Source: Piromyces finnis (lineage: Eukaryota > Neocallimastigomycota > Neocallimastigomycetes > Neocallimastigales > Neocallimastigaceae). From it: DNA of 21,480 bases. A model generated the notes under the pieces. The model was not told the origin of the DNA, did no database searches, and was given only the letters and a program-made list of their open reading frames with translations. Positions 17,990 through 21,480 of the stretch are shown here, in pieces; position 1 is the stretch's first letter, and each line of letters opens with the position of its first letter. Position numbers and translations under genes: made by a program. The stretch is taken from contig MCFH01000172.1 of NCBI GenBank assembly GCA_002104945.1, positions 1-21,480 of the forward strand, written 5' to 3'.

Positions 17990-18637
17990 ACATTAACATA
18001 AATTTATGTAAAATATAATTTTATGATAAGATAAAGTTTTGATGATAAAATAAAATTTTAAATTAAATAAATTTTAACCAATAAATATTTTAGATAATAA
18101 AAAATTTTTTTTATAAACTAAGCCTCAAAATTAGAAATAAATAAATTGAATATATGTTTGAAATATAATCAACCATATAGTAAATAAATCAAAACTTTAT
18201 TTTAAGTTTAGAAAATTCTGTAGTAAATAAATTGAATTTAAATAGTTTAATACAAATAATTTCTTTTAATAAATGTATAAATGTAAACAATGTAAAATTA
18301 TAATATTAAAACATGTATATTAGAATTTATTCAATTTATTTAAAAAGTATAAATAAAGAAAATTTTTCAACTATTGAAACGATAGTTGGAAAATCGTATA
18401 GTTTAGTTATATAGTTAGTTTAGATTATTAGTTTTAATTTAATTAGTTAATAATTGATTACCTAGTGAGGGCTCTGGTGAAATAACCTTCACGGTAAAGT
18501 AATCAACGGTTGTTTTAGTTTAGTTTTAGTTTAATATAATTTAATAAATAAATAAAGTTTAATAATAAATAAATTTATAACTAGTGTTAGTTTGATTTAG
18601 TGTATACAAACCTGAACTTAGAATAGAATATTTTACA
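17990..18637 (+). repeat. Element A 3' LTR, right part
   Basis: Continuation of 6148-6253. From 18044 it matches A's 5' LTR (551-1143) with one extra T. It ends TTTTACA at 18637, the same end that the 11-nt self-primer rule fixes at 1143. The 54 bp from 17990 to 18043 have no counterpart in the 5' copy. Confidence 0.88.
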
Positions 18638-18855
18638 CCTCCTCCAGGATTCGGATACCAGACGAATCAACTAAATTTATTTGTTACTTTATTATAAGAG
18701 AAATAATTGAAACGAGTGAATACATTTTGAATTTTTTTTTTTTTTTTTTTAAATTACATGAATATTAAATTATAAATATATTTTTTCATTTTCTATTTTC
18801 TATTCTCTTTTTCTCTTATCAATTACTAATTTTTTTTTTAAATTAATAACTATTA
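18638..18855 (-). other. Element C 3' untranslated region and polypurine tract
   Basis: Contains GGAGGAGG (minus strand, 18638-18645), TTCGTCTGGTATCCGAAT just upstream of it, and a long A tract (T run at about 18730-18750 on the plus strand). About half as long as B's region, which carries the SINE-like insert. No gene seen. Confidence 0.7.
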
Positions 18856-19660
18856 CTAATGTGAATTATTAAAGTTGTTAATTAGTTCATCGCAGTTTAA
18901 ATTACTTTCAGGTTCCCAAGATGCTTCTGAAAGCGGATAACCTTTACATTTTATTAGATATTGAATCTTCCCATAATGCTTTCTTTTATCAAGTATTTCT
19001 TCTACTTCGTATTCTTCTTCTTCATTTACTATTATAGGTGGAGGTGGATCTTTGATTCTTCCAAAACTATCTTCATAATACGGTTCTAGGTTTGAAACAT
19101 GAACAATTGGGTAAATCTTCAGCGATTTTGGTAATTCTAATTTATAAGTGAGATTAGAGATTTTACTAATTATCCTAAACGGGCCAAGTTTCCTAGGATT
19201 AAATTTTTTATTTCCTTTATGAATTATCAAGGAGCTATCCAACCATACTTTGTCACCAGTCTTGAATGTCGGAGGTTCTTGTCTATACTTGTCGGCGTAT
19301 TTCTTTTGAACTTGGATAGCCTTCTTTAAGTTTTCTTTTAGTTTCTCCATTAGGTCTTCAAAGTCTCTTGTAAATTCTTCAGCTCTTGGAACATTCGTTT
19401 GGTCAGGAATTACCGGAGAGTATTTTGGGTGATAACCATAATTTAGGAAGAATGGTGAGAATTTTGTTGAGTCTTGAACAGCATTATTGTAACTGAATTC
19501 TGCCAATGGAAGAAAGTTGATCCAGTTTGTTCCTTTATAATTAGAAAAGCATCTTAAATATTGTTCAACAACGGAGTTTACCCTCTCCGTTTGGCCATTG
19601 GATTGATGATGATATGGTGAAGAATATTTAACATTGACGTCCAAAGATTGGGCAAAATAG
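18856..19660 (-). pseudogene. Element C integrase C-terminal half and chromodomain
   Basis: About 265 readable residues: the catalytic Glu of integrase (NGQTERVN, codon 19585-19587), the fold region [20 protein letters not shown], a coiled Lys/Glu-rich stretch, GPF motif, Pro-rich and Glu-rich hinge, and a chromodomain (YEVEEIL, LIKCKGY, SWEP). The chromodomain Trp found in B (LIKWKGY) is Cys here, a TGG to TGT type change in the methyl-lysine cage. The stop is TAG at 18856-18858. The frame is lost upstream near 19655. Clearly related to B over its whole length. Confidence 0.88.
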
Positions 19661-20480
19661 ATTTCCAAAATTTCGAAGTGAATTGCGCGCCTCTATCGGA
19701 AATAATTTCAGAGGAGAGACCGTGAATTTTGAAAATATAATTCAAAAAAGCAAAAGCAGTATCAGAAGCAGAAGGAATACCTTTAAAGGGAATGAGGTGG
19801 CACATTTTAGTAAGGCGGTCAACTACAACAAGAATAGTGTTAAATCCATCCGAAGGAGGGAGGTCAGTAATGAATCCATAGAAATAGAAGCCCAAGGATG
19901 GTCACTAATCTCAAGGGGTTGAAGTAAACCATATGGTTTATGACGAGAAGGCTTGGAGCGGGCAACAAATCTCGCAAGATCGGATATAATTCTTAACATC
20001 AATAGAAATGGATGGCCACCAAAAGTCACGAGAGATCAAAAGAAATAGTTTGCGGATACCAAAAATGACCGGCAGAGGGGGAATCATGACAGAGTTTCAA
20101 AACGGAGGGACGGCATTTTAAAGGGACATAGATTCTATTATCAAAAGAAGAAAACTATTACTAAGAGAGAATTTATTACTTTGTGGATGTGGGAGCTGGG
20201 AGATTCTTATTTTCAAGAAAATTGCAAATGTCAATGTTAAAAGAGTCGTTCACATATTCAGATAATATTTCATCATAAGAGAAGAAATGGAACAAATCAA
20301 AGCGCAGAAATTCTCAGGGCGTAAAACCGAAAAAGGAGCATCAGAAGGAAGAGAGGGAATCTATATAATCAGGTCTTCGTGAAAGCGCATCAGGTTTACC
20401 ATTTGATGAACCAGAGCGGTAGAGGAATTTAAAGTTAAATTCGGAAAGGAAAAGGGCCAAACGAACGAGACGTTGTGACA
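19655..20480 (-). pseudogene. Element C RNase H end, linker and integrase core, multiply frameshifted
   Basis: Pieces in different frames, in order from 20480 downward: the RNase H tail (SQRLVRLALFLSEF, GKPDALSRRPDY), a linker with several stops (first TGA 20341-20343), DNRIYVP, the zinc-finger His pair (CHDSPSAGH), [38 protein letters not shown] and IISDRGAQFTSKFW. Frame changes fall near T5 (plus-strand A5 20061-20065), a GGG at 19960-19962, about 19873 and about 19655-19665. At the last, two extra bases would keep the usual 35-residue Asp-Glu spacing. Not translatable as one protein. Confidence 0.85.
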
Positions 20481-21480
20481 TTTTTTTCCGGTTTCTTTTG
20501 ATATAGTAAGTTTCGATGATCTGAATAAATAGTAAACGGGGTTAAAGCACCTTTGAGAAAATGTCGCCAAGTCTCAAGAGCATTAACAATAGCTAAAAGT
20601 TCTTTATCGTATATAGGATAGTTTCTTTCAGCGGAAGTAAGAGATCTTGAATAGAAAGCGACAGGATGGATCATTTTATCATCAGGAGATTTTTGAGACA
20701 GAACTGCTCCTATAGCAAAGTTGCTAGAGTCGGTTTCAACAATAAAGGGAAGATCACGATTTGGATGAGACAGGATGGGAGCAGATGAAATTAATGATTT
20801 AATGGTATTAAATGCATCAAGAGCTTCAGAGGAAAAATCAAATTTAACGTTTTTACGAAGTAGTCTGTGAAGGGGTTGTGCAACTTTGGCAAAATTAGGA
20901 ATAAACCGACGATAGTAGTTGGCTAGGCCAATAAAAGATTGAACTTCCTTGACACTGGACGGAACTGGCCAATTAATAATAGCAGAAACTTTATTGGGGT
21001 CCATATGTACACCTTCAGAGGATATCCGATGACCAAGGAAATCAATAGAGGAAACAAAGAATTCACACTTTTCAAGCTTAGCATAAAGACCAGCATTTCT
21101 TAAGCGATCCAGGACTTCGATAACGTGCTTAATGTGGAATTTATGGTTTTCAGAAAAAATAATTAAATCGTCAATATATGAATAAACAAAAATCCCTAGA
21201 ATATTTTCCAGAACATCATTGATAAAATGCTGAAAAACAGCCGGGGCGTTTTTCAGTCCGAATGGCATTACCAGGTATTCAAAGTGGCCGAATTTGCAGG
21301 TGAAAGCTGTTTTATATTCATCACCCTTTTTGATTCGGACCAAGTTATATGCTGATCGTAAATCCAATTTTGAGAAGATTTTCGCTTTACCAAGATGCTC
21401 TAGCATATCTTGAATCAGAGGTAGAGGATAGGAATCTCTAATGGTAATTTTGTTGAGTTCCCTATAATCTTGACAAAGAC
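20481..21480 (-). pseudogene. Element C reverse transcriptase and RNase H, partial
   Basis: Open from the right window edge (the sequence encoding DYREL precedes the first ATG in this frame) to the break at 20481-20487. Motifs: LDLRSAYNLVRI, MPFGLKNAP, YIDDLIIFS (a Leu where A, B and D have Ile), GLANYYRRF, RNase H TDSSNFAIGAVLSQ (Ser for the usual Ala), YDKELLAIV and SDHRNL. The frame ends because the run before the ATGTCACAACG motif has seven As rather than six. The gene starts outside the window, so its full state cannot be judged. Confidence 0.88.

Larger units (their letters stand above)
551..18637 (+). mobile_element. Element A: Ty3/gypsy chromovirus interrupted by element B
   Basis: Order: partial 5' LTR (551-1143), primer-binding site (1144-1154), leader, Gag-Pol gene (1634-6136), polypurine tract (6135-6145), 3' LTR (6148-6253 plus 17990-18637, 754 bp once B and one target copy are removed). 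The shared LTR part (593 and 594 bp) differs by a single T, so insertion was recent. The 5' LTR lacks about the first 160 bp seen in the 3' LTR, so no left target-site duplication can be recognised. Element order PR-RT-RNaseH-IN marks Ty3/gypsy. Confidence 0.9.
18638..21480 (-). mobile_element. Element C: decayed Ty3/gypsy chromovirus, runs off the right edge
   Basis: Minus-strand element of B's lineage. Its 3' end (polypurine tract 18638-18645, then the 18-nt motif shared with B) lies directly against A's LTR end. Integrase C-terminus and RT are readable; the linker and integrase core have several frame breaks. No LTR of its own is in the window, and its protease, gag and 5' LTR lie beyond 21480. 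Confidence 0.85.

Overview
The window is a stack of nested LTR retrotransposons of the Ty3/gypsy chromovirus type in very AT-rich DNA with long A/T homopolymers. I see no host gene. The standard genetic code, single fused Gag-Pol frames, C-terminal chromodomains and a Tf1-like self-priming start of reverse transcription suggest a fungus, possibly an AT-rich early-diverging lineage. That placement is inference; no sequence here fixes the species.

Layout. (1) 5-533: an inverted piece of LTR facing the 5' LTR of element A and making a palindrome of about 1.1 kb with it. (2) Element A, plus strand: truncated 5' LTR 551-1143, leader, one intact Gag-Pol gene 1634-6136, and a 3' LTR starting at 6148 and ending at 18637. 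(3) Element B, 6254-17984, sits inside A's 3' LTR with 5-bp target duplications (ACAAT). Its gag-pol is broken by an in-frame stop and a frameshift, and its 3' untranslated region carries a probable tRNA-derived SINE. (4) Element D, 7265-13534, sits inside B's gag with 5-bp target duplications (GCTTC). It has LTRs of equal length that look identical and an intact Gag-Pol gene. (5) Element C, minus strand, 18638-21480 and beyond the right edge: a decayed relative of B whose polypurine end directly abuts the end of A's LTR.

Order of events: D entered B and B entered A. A probably landed on C. A and D form one lineage (degenerate chromodomain, shared CTCGACTTA before the polypurine tract). B and C form another (classic type chromodomain, shared 18-nt motif before the tract).

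The most informative signal is regulatory. In A, B and D the 11 nt directly after the 5' LTR are perfectly complementary to an 11-mer inside the LTR, with the match ending at exactly 11. A TATA box lies 35-37 bp upstream of each 11-mer, and there is no ATG between the 11-mer and the gag start (743, 253 and 607 nt). Together these place the mRNA 5' end, the self-primer and the translation start, as in the Tf1/sushi group. A and D look coding-competent; B and C do not.
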